The notes: a model not told the origin generated them from the sequence alone. 64,000 nt of DNA from Metamycoplasma neophronis (GCF_006491995.1 NZ_VHHP01000004.1:1-64000); one strand, 5' to 3'. Numbered from the stretch's first letter, positions 9,365 through 20,896 are shown. Made by a program: numbers and translations.

Positions 9365-10465
9365 TTAAGTATTTGAAATTTGATTGTTATTACCGTCGTT
9401 GGTAACTTCATTGTTCTCGGCTTCCAAAATTCTTTGAGCTTCAGCTTTTTCTTGCTCTTCTTTGCGCTTCTTAGCTTGAATTTCGCTAGTTGGAATTTTT
9501 TCTTTTTTCTCAAGTACTCTAGTTTTAAGATCATTCATAAATGCACCTGCGATAAGACCAGAAGGGATAGCGATTATTGCTATTCCTAGTAATGAAATTA
9601 TCATTACAATAACCCTTGCGTTAACTGAGTGAGGGGCAAAGTCACCATAACCAATTGTGGTCAATGTAATAGTTGCAAAGTATAAAGCCTCAAAGAAGTT
9701 TTGAACAACCCCATTACTCAAGGCTTGATATCCAGGGTTTTGTTGGTAATCGGTGATTTCTGGATTTGCCTTGATCCAAGCTTCTTGCTCATTGTGCAAT
9801 CAACGGATTTCGTTGTTTAGTATCAATAAGGCAAATATAACGATTAAAAATAAAATAATCGTAAAAACATAAATTAAAACTTTCTTTTGTCTTGTAAAGA
9901 CATTTAAAACAACTCTAAATGGGGTTATTAATTTTAGAACTAAAAATAGTCTAAAGATTTTAACGATGTTCAATGCACCTAAATATTTGAGACTATCTCT
10001 TTCTGTAGTATCTTCTGGCATGAAATAGGAAATAACGTTAAGTGATGAAACAATACATAGAAAAATTACTATCGCGGTTCCGGAAATTAAATATTTAGCA
10101 AATGCGCTGCGATGTTCATATTGATATTTTTTCTTAAATGCATCGATATAAGGGAACGTTATAAAGTGAGCGATATAATCGAAAATAAAAATGAATAAAC
10201 CAGAAATTTGAAAAATCTTCATAGTTTGTTCTCATTGTGATTTTCAATCATCGCCTGGTTTGATTAGGGCCAAAAATGAAAGAGTACATGCAAACGTAAT
10301 TATCAATGCATAAACTATTTGATAAACTAAAATCCTTTTTCGTTTTCTTTTTAGACTTTCTGGCAAGTCACGTTCACATCAAATTGTGTGAGCCATAACC
10401 TTAAATATAGGGTTTATTTTATCTAATTCTTTAATTGGTTTTTCTTGTTTTTTCGAATCTTTCAT
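9365..10465 (-). CDS. Voltage-gated-type potassium channel
   Basis: A 366-residue six-TM-type potassium channel. Hydrophobic segments begin at about residue 45; a segment with spaced Arg/Lys (KIFRLFLVLKLITPFRV) resembles a weak S4 voltage sensor. The pore helix and selectivity filter TLTTIGYGD lie at about residues 267-275, followed by an S6 helix (MIISLLGIAIIAIPSGLIAGAF) and a charged, coiled cytoplasmic tail of ~65 residues. The channel would conduct K+ and help set membrane potential and turgor, important for a wall-less cell. The ATG at 10463-10465 is followed by a polar N-terminus; two in-frame TGA codons near the middle encode Trp. Confidence 0.88.
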
Positions 10466-10485
10466 ACTAAAAATTATAGTAATAA

Positions 10486-10507
10486 AAAAATAGCATAAGC
10501 TATTTTC
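10486..10507 (-). terminator. Terminator of the pcrA-membrane protein-pepO operon
   Basis: On the minus strand AAAATAGC, loop TTAT, GCTATTTT, then more T. It lies 10 bases past the peptidase stop codon. Confidence 0.8.
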
Positions 10508-10516
10508 TTAATAAAA

Positions 10517-12427
10517 TTATCAAATTTTTACCCGTTTTTCAGGTGCTAAATACATTTCGTCACCTTTTTTGACATCAAATGCCTCATAAAAACCGTCTGA
10601 GTTTTTGATTTGAACATTGGCTCTTAATTTACCAGGAGCGTGTACGTCAGTTTCTAAAAGCATCTTAGCAAGTTGTTCACGGTATTTGCATTTTCAAATT
10701 GTTGCAAAGTTGATGTAGAAATCTTTGATATTGAAATCACTTTCTGATTGAGCAGCTTCAAAAGCACACGACATACCGCCGGCATCAGCAATGTTTTCTG
10801 ACACTGTTAAACGACCGTTACATTTACCGTATTCGGTTTTAACGCCATTGAATAATTCAACCATTTTTTCAGCTCTTAAATCAAATTGTTTTCTATCTTC
10901 TTCGGTTCATCAGTTAATCATGTTACCGTTTTCATCGAAGTTTGCACCGTTGTTATCGAATGCGTGTGAAATTTCGTGAGCAATAACAGCTCCTATGCCA
11001 CCATAGTTAGCACTGCTTGATTGTTTTGAGCTATAGAAAGGAGCTTGTAAAATACCAGCAGGGAACACGATTTTATTTTGAGTTGGACTGAAGTAAGCAT
11101 TAACCATTGCAGGGGTCATTGATCATAAATCCTTATCAACTTTTTTCATGAACTTATCGAATTCGCTTTGTACTATAATTCTTGTAAATTCTAAGCTGTT
11201 TTCAAATAAGTCGTTTCAACCTTCATAATGTTTAACGATGAATTTTTCATAGTATGCGTCAATCTTTTCTGGATAACCTACATATACTTCCATTTTGTTT
11301 AATTTAAGAACTGCCTTAGCTTTAGTTGCTTCGCTTAATCATGTGTTATTTTCTAATCTGTGTTTGTAAATATTGATCATTTTTTGAATCATATTTTCAA
11401 TAACTTTTTTATTTTCTTCCCCAAAGAAGGTTTTTCCGTAGTATCTTCCAAATACCATTTTATAAAAACCGAATGTAACTGCATCGATTGCTGTGTGTTC
11501 GTTGCTTTTTGGTTTCTTTTGACCCTTTAACGCCATTTCATATTGTTTAGCAATGGCACGTGTTTGATAGTCTAATAAAGAAGCTTTCTCGATAATAGTT
11601 TGAATATATAAAAAGGCTTTATATGCTTCAAAATTTTCTTCAACTAAAACTTTGTCATATCCTTCGACTAAAGTTTTTGAAACAGCAACAACTGTGTCAA
11701 CATTTTGTTTAGTTAAAGTATTTAGAATTGGTGAGAATTTAATAGCTTTAATAGTTGAGTCAACTACGTCCATTGAGACTGGGTTGTAAATGTTGGCGAT
11801 AACAGCATACTCTTCAGCGCTTAAAAGTAATTCTGAAACAATGGTATCTCATTTTAGAGCTAATTCAACTAAACGTTTGTTGTGATTTTCGTCTTTGTTG
11901 AATTTTCTTAGTAATTGCATTGCCATGCCACTTCATACGGCGTATAAGTTATCTTTTTTCTCTTGGTTTGAGTAATAACCTTTTTCAGGTAAAATGGCAA
12001 CAGGGTCACTCATATAAATAGTTTCAACGTCGCTATTTTTAAAGTCAGTCATAATGCTGAATGGAACAGGAACTGTTAAACGCATTAAAGCTAATTCGGC
12101 ATATTTATTAGCAACATCACTTCATGAATTTAAGCCTTCAATTAATTTTAATAATTTTAAAATAGGTTTAACACCGCTCATACGTCTTTGTCTACCATCA
12201 CGTACAAGATTGTAGTATTTAACCATTTCCACTATTAATGGATCGGCAGGAACTGTAGAAGCATCTTTACTTCATTCTTTAAATAATTTAACTTTTAATT
12301 TAGTTAGTTTTGAATCAATGTCTTCAAATGATCCAATGCCCGATTTGTGAGCAGGAATTTCATGTTTCTTAATTCATTCGCCATTAACTGCCTCAAAAAA
12401 GTCTGTTTTTATTAATTGTTTATTCAT
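10517..12427 (-). CDS. pepO: M13-family zinc metallopeptidase (PepO/neprilysin-like)
   Basis: A 636-residue M13 endopeptidase, close to the usual ~630-700 for bacterial PepO. The zinc site HEISH is at residues 484-488 within [15 protein letters not shown], and the third ligand lies in ENIADAGG downstream. The C-terminus ends ...RVKIW. No signal peptide or membrane segment is visible, so it should be cytoplasmic and degrade peptides, supplying amino acids from imported oligopeptides. The start ATG has an excellent AGGAGG site that overlaps the stop codon of the preceding membrane-protein gene, so the two are translationally coupled. TGA is read as Trp throughout. Confidence 0.92.
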
Positions 12428-12439
12428 ATATTTATCCTC

Positions 12440-14032
12440 CTAATATGTATAAAGAATATTATGTGTATGTTTGTATAAAACCTTACGATAACTCTTGTAA
12501 TCAAGTCTGTCAAAAATTACTTTGATATTGTATACGCTTGATTTTTCAAATAAGGTATTCATGTATAGTAATATTTCGGGTTCGTTCAATCTATTTGCTA
12601 AAGTTTCATCTATTAACACAATCTTAACTCAAGGATCAATCATGGCTAAGATATCTTCATTTATTTCATTTATTTTTAAACCAAATAAATATTTAGTGCG
12701 TGGATGTTTCGCAACATTATCTTTGATTTTATTAATACTTTTAAAACTTGTGAATTCAATAATTTGTAAAAAACTTTCATAAGTCTTAGCAGCTTCAGCA
12801 ATCTTTTTAAAATCAATAGCATTAAATATGTAATCTTTTAAAGTTAGCGCCGAGTGACTTGGTTTGAGTTTCTTTAATTGAGTATAGATATTAACAAACA
12901 TTTGCCGATATATATCAAGTTGATTTAGGGTTTCATTATCAACACAACCCAGCGCATTAAATTGGTTAGGAACAATGAATTCCTTCATTTCGCTTTTTTG
13001 GCCTTGTAAATTTCTAACACTAATCTTCTTAGTTTGTAAATCTAAGTTATTAGTTCAGTCTGAAATATTTTTATACACAGTAACAAAGTCTTTGTATTCA
13101 TACGAATCTAAAATATTGTTATTGGGTTTAAAAGGTTCATAATTTTTTTCTGGTTTGTAATTAATTTTCAAATAATCAATGAAAATTTGCATGCTCTTGA
13201 TGTTCATTCCTGAAAAAAATGAGTTATCTAATAAAAATATTTTTGAATATAATTTAATATAAATTTTTGACCATTCTGTTATAAGCGAAGCCGCATAAGT
13301 TGCGCGATTAACTCCGAATGTATCATGCGGAAATACAAAAAATAATTTATTTCAATCTAGAAACACTTTTATTCCATATATCCCTTCATTAACACAATGT
13401 TTTTTGAATAGGGCAACGAAGTTAGCGGCATTATATACGTTTTTAATGTCTAAGATAAATAACACTGCATTGTATTTACTTTCGACATTGCTCAAATAAG
13501 ACAAATTAGATTGAATCGGCTCGAAAACCTCATCTTCTTTACCGTCGCGATCTTGTCAATAAAGCGTGCCATAAATTAAATCTTGCTCGTAATTATCAAT
13601 ATTGATATTTACTTTCGAAATAAGACGTGTATCATGTTGATTAGTTACTTCTGTTTCAAGCTGAGTCAAAATATTTTTTTGTATAGCTTCTAAAAAGCGG
13701 TCTTTGGTTTCAGAATTATATACATTTAAAAAATCATCTAATTTGATTCATTGACCACTTGCTAAATTAGATTTTTTGTAAAATCATGGTTCAATATTGA
13801 TATTGGGATCATCATTCGCTATTTTTACTCTAGCCTTATTTGTATCGATTAAAAAAACAAAATAACCGGTTGAATTTCTGACTTTTTTTATTTTTTTAGT
13901 AGTAACTCAAAAAGCTAAAAATGTAAGTAATCCGATTAATAATATAACCAAAATTATTCATATAAAAATTATAGCATGAGCGCTTTTATTAGTGGTCGCT
14001 GGCGCAACTGTCGCTAAATTAATATTATTCAT
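12440..14032 (-). CDS. Membrane-anchored protein of unknown function, possible degenerate EAL-like domain
   Basis: A 530-residue protein with one membrane segment at residues ~19-42 and a large soluble part. I do not recognise it firmly. The soluble part shows a PAS-like start (GYFVFLIDTNKARVKI), a central alpha/beta region (YNAVLFILDIKNVYNAANF) and a C-terminal ~130 residues whose order (FLQIIEFTSF, LFGLKINEINEDILAMIDPWVKIVLID, YNIKVIFDRLD) resembles the layout of an EAL phosphodiesterase but lacks the catalytic E-x-L, DDFG and other acidic metal ligands. This is inference only. Its ATG overlaps the last 8 bases of pcrA, and its stop overlaps the ribosome site of pepO, so the three genes form one unit. 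Related proteins probably occur in other hominis-group mycoplasmas. Confidence 0.75.
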
Positions 14033-16232
14033 TTTCATCCCATTTTTTAATAGCGGCATGGTTTTTATCTAATTTTCTAATTTTCTTATCTATGTCAAAT
14101 TTAACTTCGATAATACCATCAAAAATTTCCAAGATTACACCTTTACCATAGGTTTTGTGAGTAATAAAATCTCCGACGATAAAATCATTGTTGTTTGTAA
14201 CTTCGGCAGCAATAGAAAAGTTGTTTGCAATTCTAATAGCCCGACCTTCATTAATGCCTGATTCAGATAGGAATCTACTTTTTTTATTAATCCCATTACG
14301 TCCGACAGAGAATGATAAGAATAATCTTTTTTTAGCTCTAGTCATAGCAACGTATGCCAATCTTCTTTCTTCTTCTAATCCTTCAGGATTTTCTTCTGTT
14401 TGGTCTTTTAAGAAAGTGAAATCTTTTTGTGGAGAAAGAATGATAGCTCTTTTTAGTGGAAAAATGTTTTCTGATAAACCGGCGATGAATACATAATCAA
14501 ATTCAAGGCCTTTTGCATTGTGCACTGTCATCAATGAAACATAGCTAGCAGCATCATCTTCCACATCGCGATCAGTAATTAAAGTAATTTCTTGTAAGTA
14601 TTCATCAATGCTTCCGCTTGGGTTTTTGTTTTCTCAAGTTTCAATGGCTTCAATTAATGAGTTGAAGTTATCTAATCTGCTTTCATATTCTTCTTCAGAG
14701 TTTTTGAATTCCTCGAAGTATTTGATTTTATTCAACATAAATTCTTTTAAAGTCAAATGAATTGGATTTGTTTGGATAGCACGTCTTGCTCATCTGATTT
14801 CATTAATCAAATTAGCAATATTTTTTAAAGTATCCATTGAAATTCTTAATTCTTTTTGAATTTCTGAAAAATTAGTTTCTAAACATTGGAATAAATCTAG
14901 ATTTTCTTTTCTAGCAAAGTTTAACAATTTGTCAATTGTTACTTGTCCGATTTTTCTTGAAGGTTTGTTAATAATCCGTAACAATGAAATTTCAGAACCA
15001 TCGTGAATTACTCTTAAATAAGCAAGAGCATCTTTGATTTCTTCACGTTGGTAGAATTTGATTGAACCAAATAATTTATAAATGGTGTTTTCGCGAACTA
15101 GCGCTTCTTCAATTGCACGTGAATAACTATTAACTCTGTATAAAATAGCAATATTTTTCAATTGTACGCGGTTACGTTTCAATTCAGAAATCTTGTTAGC
15201 AATTCATCTTGCTTCGGCTTCATCGTTAAAGCCGCAGAAGAATTCGATTTCTTCACCTTCTTCATTTTCGGTAAATAATTTTTTATCTAATCTTAATTTG
15301 TTATATGAAATTAAGTTGTTGGCTGCTTTTAATATTTTTTTAGTTGAACGATAATTTTCTTCCAATTTAACTGTAACAGTTTCAGGATAGTCCTTATCAA
15401 AGTTCATAATAATATTAATGTCGGCATTTCTTCACGAATATATAGTTTGGTCAGGGTCACCAACGATAGTTAAATGTTCTGTGCTTGCTAATTTTTGCAT
15501 AATTTTATATTGCAATAAACTAGTGTCTTGGAACTCATCGATTAAGACGTAATCAAAACGTTTTTCCCATTTGGCTGCAATTGCAGAAAATTTTGGGTCA
15601 TAGAACAAACGAAAAACAAATACCAAAAGGTCATCAAAGTCAAGAGAGCGTGATCTTTGTAAGTGCGCTTGATATTGTTCATAAATTTTTTCTTTAGTTT
15701 TAGCTACTTCTTTTTCGATGGGAATCAAATGCTCATCTTCTTTGCTTTGATTTGAATCTAGTTTATTAAAATCAATAATTTCATTTTTTCTATTTTGGAT
15801 GTATGACAAAATAGAAGAATATGTAAATTCAGTTTGAGAAATATCAAGTTCTGAATAAACAATTTTAAGAATTTCTTTTTGATCTAATTCATCTAAAATT
15901 TGAAAATCGTTTGTATAACCAAAGTTATGAATTTCTTTTCTTAAAATCTTTGCACACATAGCATGGAATGTTGAAACTACAGGTTCAGATTCTAAGTTGC
16001 TATTAGCTAAAATACCAAATACCCTTTGTCTCATTTCATTAGCAGCTTTATTTGAAAAAGTCAAAGCTAAAATACGAGAAGGTTTAATACCAAGATTTTC
16101 AATTAAATAAGCAATTTTATAGGTTAAAACTCTGGTCTTTCCAGAACCAGCTCCAGCGATTATTCTTAAAGGGCCCTCATTATAAATAACAGCACTTTTT
16201 TGTTGTTCGTTCAGAAGATTTATATTTATCAT
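14025..16232 (-). CDS. pcrA: UvrD/PcrA-type ATP-dependent 3'-5' DNA helicase
   Basis: A 735-residue superfamily 1A helicase. The Q motif LNEQQKSAV and Walker A AGAGSGKT (residues 26-33) are at the N-terminus, followed by the DEXX box YVLIDEFQDT, motif III VGDPDQTIYSW, motif IV around VRLEENYRS, and the C-terminal motif V/VI region LMTVHNAKGLEFDYVFIAG and RRLAYVAMTRAKKRL. The last ~60 residues hold the FIVGDFITHKTYGKGVI segment seen in PcrA, which binds RNA polymerase. It unwinds DNA in excision repair and resolves replication conflicts. Length is normal. Four TGA-coded Trp interrupt a standard-code reading. The start has GGGGGA upstream and a TATAAT at 16289-16294. It is first in a three-gene operon. 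Confidence 0.95.
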
Positions 16233-16288
16233 TTTTCCCCCATATGCAGTTTGTAATTAAAGTAATTATTAATTATTAATAATGTATT

Positions 16289-16294
16289 ATTATA
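16289..16294 (-). promoter_or_regulatory. -10 box of the pcrA operon
   Basis: TATAAT on the minus strand, with TTGTCC about 16 bases upstream as a -35. The leader is about 50 bases long. Confidence 0.5.
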
Positions 16295-16400
16295 ACACAA
16301 AGGACAACAAAAGCCTGGAGACGGCGTAATTAAAAGCCTAAAATTTTACCAAAATGTGTAAAGAAAATTGAAAATATTGCGAATGATTACTAATTTAAAA

Positions 16401-16428
16401 TAAAAAAACTAGCCAGTTGACTAGTTTT
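16401..16428 (-). terminator. Terminator after the RDD gene
   Basis: Minus-strand AACTAG and CTAGTT arms with an eight-base loop, then seven T. The first arm includes the RDD stop codon. Confidence 0.7.
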
Positions 16429-17074
16429 CGTATTCAATATGTGGTAGTTCTCTACGAACAGGTTTGATTTTTTCTTCTAAAATTAATTCTTCTTCAATTT
16501 CATCGAATTTATTTATATACACTGTAAATGTTCTTGAAAATTTATCATTCAATCCAACCCGGTTGCCTTTTGCATTTGTTAGAATAAAAAAACATTCAAT
16601 AAAAGCAGCAAAAGAAGCTAAGACAGTTGGTAGCAATAAAAATAATTTCTGAACTTGATTTAGTGGGTGTGTATCTTTATTAATTAATGCTGCTTGTTCA
16701 AAAGTTTGTGGCGAAACCATTATCATAAAGGCTAAGAAAACAAAAACTCATGTGAAAGAAAATAATCTTTGGCGGTCAAATATCGCCTTGCTTAATTTAG
16801 TTTTTGTATCTTGCGGAATTGTTTTAATTTTGCACATTGCCATTCCAATTGTTTTGCCTTTTCAAATTATTGGAATAATAATTCAGAAAAAGATTAAGCA
16901 TAAAATTATGATTGAAAGTCATATATAGTAAGTCCAATAGTTATACATTTTGCCAATGCGGTAATTGAATACCATAAACGAAGTTCCAACCAATATTGCT
17001 AAAAAGATTGATAAATCAATAATAGTTGCCAAAAACCTAATTCAAAAACCGGCCTTTCGATTTACTTTTATCAT
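16421..17074 (-). CDS. RDD-family membrane protein
   Basis: A 217-residue membrane protein with an RDD domain: AGFWIRFLATIIDLSIF at residues ~9-25 carries the Arg and Asp that name the family, and WKGKTIGMAMCKIK lies after the second hydrophobic segment. About four membrane segments are predicted, then a polar C-terminus of ~45 residues. The family is widespread and has been linked to ion transport in some bacteria, but function here is unknown. The ATG lies inside the stop region of the upstream glycosyltransferase-like gene (overlap of 7 bases), so translation is coupled. It is last in the asnS-GT-RDD operon. Confidence 0.8.
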
Positions 17075-18069
17075 AAGAATTTTTTAAGAATAGATTCTCA
17101 GTCTGAAACGTTTTCAATGATTTTGATTAAACTTTTGGCATTAAATCTTACAAAGTAAGGATTGGTTTCAGTTTCTTCTATTCAAGTTGGCATACGTTTT
17201 TTAATTTCAGCTTCTAAAGCGATTTTAATATTCTTGATTGAACGCGCTTCTTGAGTGTTTTTTTTGAATTTACATGCCCCAACGTAGCCCGCAAAATAAA
17301 ATGCTAAATCCATAAATTCTGCGAATCTTAAAGCTTGTTGTTTTTCCTCGCTTAAATTTGTTGCAGAAGCTAAAATTGTATTTCAACCTCTTGATATTGA
17401 TTTGGGATTTAATAACATTATTTCGTAATTTCAATCTTCAATTCAAGTGGTTTTTAAATAAGTAAAAGTCGAAGCGTGAATTAAAGATTTGTATACCAAA
17501 ATTGGTGAGTATTGTAAGTTCATATCTTTGTTTTTCAATGTTTCATATACTTTTGAAAAGATTGAACTTTTAATAATGCAGTCAAAACTAAAAGGGGTAG
17601 CTAAAGCCAATGGATCAAAATTTTTGTCTAAATCAATCACCATATTTTCTTCAACTTTTTGTTTGCGAAAATCAAAGTTTACTAATCCTCTTAGCGAACT
17701 AGATATTTCAATAACATCCGGTTTTAAAGCGATTTTATTTAAGTATTCATTGATGTGTTTTGTAAATTCACTTTTTAGTTTTGAATATGAATAAAGCACA
17801 TAAATATAATCAGTTTGAACATATTCTGCAGCTTGTTTAAGTACAAGGTCGATATGTTGGTGAGCTGAGTTAATAATAATTTTTGTTTCAGAACCAAATT
17901 TTTCTTGAAATTTAGTAATTGAATCAAAAGCTTCTTCATTAGGGTGATCAATCACCACTATCACGTTGAAATTTTGGTCTTTTTGTTTGGTAATGTTATA
18001 AAAGATGTCATCAAGAGAAATGCTTGGACGATAAATAGGAACGATAATTGTTAAATTTTTATTTGCCAT
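17068..18069 (-). CDS. GT2-like glycosyltransferase family protein, probably non-canonical
   Basis: A 333-residue protein whose N-terminal ~110 residues follow a GT-A nucleotide-sugar fold: LTIIVPIYRPSISLDDIFYNI, then FNVIVVIDHPNEE. Where family 2 glycosyltransferases carry the metal-binding DxD, this one has TDYIYVLYSYSK, so a catalytic role is doubtful. The C-terminal ~130 residues are helical and unassigned. No membrane segment is visible. It follows asnS with five bases between stop and ATG and overlaps the RDD membrane gene. It could be an altered sugar-binding or regulatory relative, or use another metal ligand. Confidence 0.6.
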
Positions 18070-18074
18070 GTTTA

Positions 18075-19421
18075 TTACATTTTCACTTGTCCGGCAACTC
18101 TTGGGAAAGGAATAACATCTCTAATGTTTGAAACGCCGGTAACGTACATTACTAATCTTTCAAAACCAATACCGAAACCGCTAGATGGAGCATATCCAAA
18201 TCTTCTTAGATCTAAATATCATTGTAAAGGTTCTTGGGAAATGTTTAGTTCAGTCATTCTTTTAACTAATTTCTCATATCTTGATTCCCTTTGGCTTCCA
18301 CCTATTAATTCACCAATACCTGGCACTAGTAAATCGAATGCAGCAACGGTTTGATCGTCGTCATTTTGATACATGTAAAATGCTTTTATATCTTTTGGGT
18401 AATTAATAACTGCAACTGGTCCGTTTACGATTTTATCTGATAAATATTTTTCATGTTCTGAAGCTAAGTCCATGCCAAAGTGTATGTCTTTTTCTTCAAA
18501 TTTATCAGCGTGTGGTTTCAATTCTTCTACAACTTGACGGTAATCCATAACGGTTAAACCTTTGCTTAAAAATTTTTCTAATGTAGGAATTAATTGCCCA
18601 TCTTGCAAACTATTTAGATATTCCATTTCAGCTGGATAGTTTTTAATTGTGTTAGAAATAACTTTTTTTAATAAGTCATCGGCCAAGGTAATAATATCTT
18701 TTAATTCGTAAAATGCAACTTCTGGCTCAACCATTCAGAACTCGGCTAAATGACGAGAAGTGTGTGAGTTTTCTGCTCTGAATGTTGGGGCAAAGGTATA
18801 AACTTTTTTAAATCCTGCGGCATATGATTCGGCGTGTAATTGACCTGTTACTCCTAAAAAAGCTTTTTGCTTAAAGAAATAATCTTTGCTTTCGTCGTCA
18901 ACTAATAAAGTTTCACCAGCGCCTTCACCGTCGTTAGATGTTATGATTGGAGCGGCAATGTTAATGAAATCGTGTGTTTGGAAATATTTGTGAATTTCAA
19001 ACATTAGCGAGTTACGGATTAACATAACTGCTCTAAATAAGTTGGTTCTGTGTCTTAGGTGTGGAATTTCTCTCAAGAAATCTAAAGTTGTTTCTTTCTT
19101 TTGGATTGGAAAATCTTCTGCGACATTATTAATTAAAACTAAATTATTCACGATTAATTCAAAAGGTTGTTTTGCTTCTGGTGTTAAGTGTAATTCACCT
19201 TCTGCCTTAATTGAAGCACCCATTGAAATAGCATCAGCAGCGAACTTAGCATTTAGTTCGCCCTTGATAACTAATTGTAAGTTAGCGATTGAACTACCAT
19301 CGTTAACTGTAATGAATCTGATTTTATCGTTACCACGGTTTGAGATTACTCAACCTTCAACAGTAACTGTTTGTTTTTCTTTTAGACTTTCAATGTCTAA
19401 ATACATAGTTTTAATTGTCAT
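18075..19421 (-). CDS. asnS: Asparagine--tRNA ligase
   Basis: A 448-residue class IIb aminoacyl-tRNA synthetase that charges tRNA-Asn. An N-terminal OB-fold anticodon-binding domain ([25 protein letters not shown]) leads into the catalytic domain: motif 2 is [16 protein letters not shown], and motif 3 near the C-terminus is [15 protein letters not shown] read from the sequence just before RDVIPFPR. Length matches the family. The ATG at 19419-19421 has GGAG directly upstream; a second Met five residues later has none. It heads an operon with a glycosyltransferase-like and an RDD gene. A perfect 20-base palindrome lies in its leader. Confidence 0.95.
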
Positions 19422-19441
19422 TTTTTCTCCTAAATTTAAGT

Positions 19442-19461
19442 ATTTTAATATATATTAAAAT
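19442..19461 (-). promoter_or_regulatory. Perfect palindrome in the asnS leader
   Basis: ATTTTAATATATATTAAAAT, a 20-base perfect palindrome between a likely minus-strand -10 (TATTAT, ~19465-19470) and the ribosome site. It could be an operator or merely AT-rich by chance. Confidence 0.3.
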
Positions 19462-19594
19462 GTATAATACACTAAAATTATATAGTAAGTTTTTAAAACA
19501 AAAAAAATACTGATATTTTTTCTAAAAACTGCCCACAAATTAAATAAATTAATGACTTAGATCAAAAAACTAAAAAACAATAGCATTAGCAATG

Positions 19595-19600
19595 TATAAT
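19595..19600 (+). promoter_or_regulatory. -10 box of the TM2 gene
   Basis: TATAAT 35 bases before the TM2 start codon. Confidence 0.45.
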
Positions 19601-19635
19601 TTATTTGAAATTAAAATAAAACTTAGGAGAAAAAA

Positions 19636-19845
19636 ATGAAATCAGAAAAAAATTGATTAGTGACTTTATTATTATCAATTTTCTTGGGAGAATTAGGAAT
19701 AGACCGTTTCTATGCGGGCCGTATTGGCTTGGGGCTTTTAAAATTATTCACTTTAGGTGGATTTGGTATTTGATGATTAATTGACCTAATTTTAGTAGCC
19801 ATTGGAGCAATGAAAGATTCAAACGGAAAATACATTAAAGATTAA
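19636..19845 (+). CDS. TM2-domain membrane protein
   Basis: A 69-residue protein consisting of one TM2 domain: two hydrophobic helices (LVTLLLSIFLGELG and GLGLLKLFTLGGFGIWWLIDLILVAIG) joined by the signature turn GIDRFYAGRIGLGLLKL. The TM2 family is widespread and functionally vague. Three TGA codons encode Trp, so it is invisible under the standard code. The AGGAGA site at 19625-19630, a TATAAT upstream and a terminator downstream make it a single-gene transcription unit. Confidence 0.88.
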
Positions 19846-19902
19846 ATAAACTCTAAAGTCTGCATGATTAAAAACGCAAAACTTTTAATAATTTTCGAAA
19901 TT

Positions 19903-19930
19903 AAAAACACGCCATTATGGGCGCGTTTTT
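19903..19930. terminator. Bidirectional terminator between the TM2 and HAD genes
   Basis: AAAAACACGCC and GGGCGCGTTTTT arms with an ATTAT loop, A-run on one side and T-run on the other, between convergent genes. Confidence 0.75.
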
Positions 19931-19950
19931 ATAATTTTCAAATTATATCT

Positions 19951-20766
19951 TTATTTATCTAATCTAATTTTTTCAATTGCTCTTCTTACACCGGCTTTTT
20001 TATATGAGTTAGTCACTAAAGTGGCTGCTTTCTTGACAGATCTCATACTATTTTTCATTGCAATGAAAGCACCATTATAATCTTTGGTACTAATATCGTT
20101 TCCTGAATCACCAAAGTGAACAGTTTTTTTAACGTCAATATTTAACAGTTTTTCGGCAACATATGTATTTCCTGCCCCCTTGGTTGCTTCTTCTGTTGTG
20201 ATTTCTAAAGCGTAACCTTTTGAGATAATGTCAACACATAATTCAGGTAATTCTTTTTGTAATTTTTCTTTTAATTTTTTAGTTGCTCATTTAGAAGCTT
20301 TTCCGAATGCTAAAACTTTTGTGGCATTTGGATAAACAACCAAATCTTCATATGAGTGTTGCACCAAGTTTTTAACTCAAGGTCTAATTGTTCTCATTTT
20401 TGCTTTATTTCCGTAAACTTCGTTTCCTGAACTAAAAATTACGAACATATTTTCTTTCATTAATAAACGAGCAATTTTTTCTGTAACATCAGATTTCATT
20501 TCAACTTTATGTAAAACATTATTATTGATATCTACAATCAATCCACCATTTTGACAAATTACATAAGGCGAGTGGATTTTTTTTGCTAAATTCATAACAA
20601 ATTCTGAATTTTTTCTACCAGTAGAAATGATTACTGGAATATTATTGTCATTTAAAAATCTCATATATTCAACGTTTTCTTGTGAAATCATTTCTTTTGT
20701 TCTTGGTTTGTCTAATAAGGTTCCATCTAGGTCTGTGAAATAAGCTTTTGGTTTAAAATTTAACAT
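19951..20766 (-). CDS. HAD-superfamily Cof-type phosphatase
   Basis: A 271-residue haloacid-dehalogenase phosphatase of the Cof/IIB class. Motif I is YFTDLDGTLLDKP (nucleophile DxD), motif II is PVIISTGRK, and motif III/IV is the Lys in TKGAG with HFGDSGND near the C-terminus. The cap domain lies between motifs II and III. Such enzymes dephosphorylate small sugar phosphates, FMN or pyridoxal phosphate; the substrate cannot be told. The start was set at the Met of MLNFKPKAYF (20764-20766), which has AAGGAG upstream; a longer frame begins seven codons earlier without a site. Confidence 0.88.
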
Positions 20767-20841
20767 TGTTTTTCTCCTTAATAACAAAAAAAATTATATA
20801 AAAAAATTTAATTAAAAAATTAAACTTAAAAATAGTAATAA

Positions 20842-20868
20842 AAAAGCCCGGTTTTTGACCAGGCTTTT
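20842..20868 (-). terminator. Terminator after the thioredoxin gene
   Basis: On the minus strand AAAAGCCTGGT, loop, ACCGGGCTTTT followed by T-rich sequence, between the trxA stop and the HAD start. Confidence 0.75.
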
Positions 20869-20896
20869 GAGTAAATTTTTAAATATATTTAAACAA

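Noticed and set aside
14025..16232. Apparent fragmentation of the helicase into several short frames
   Set aside because: All breaks are TGA codons in one frame at positions where Trp is acceptable, so the gene is intact under code 4.
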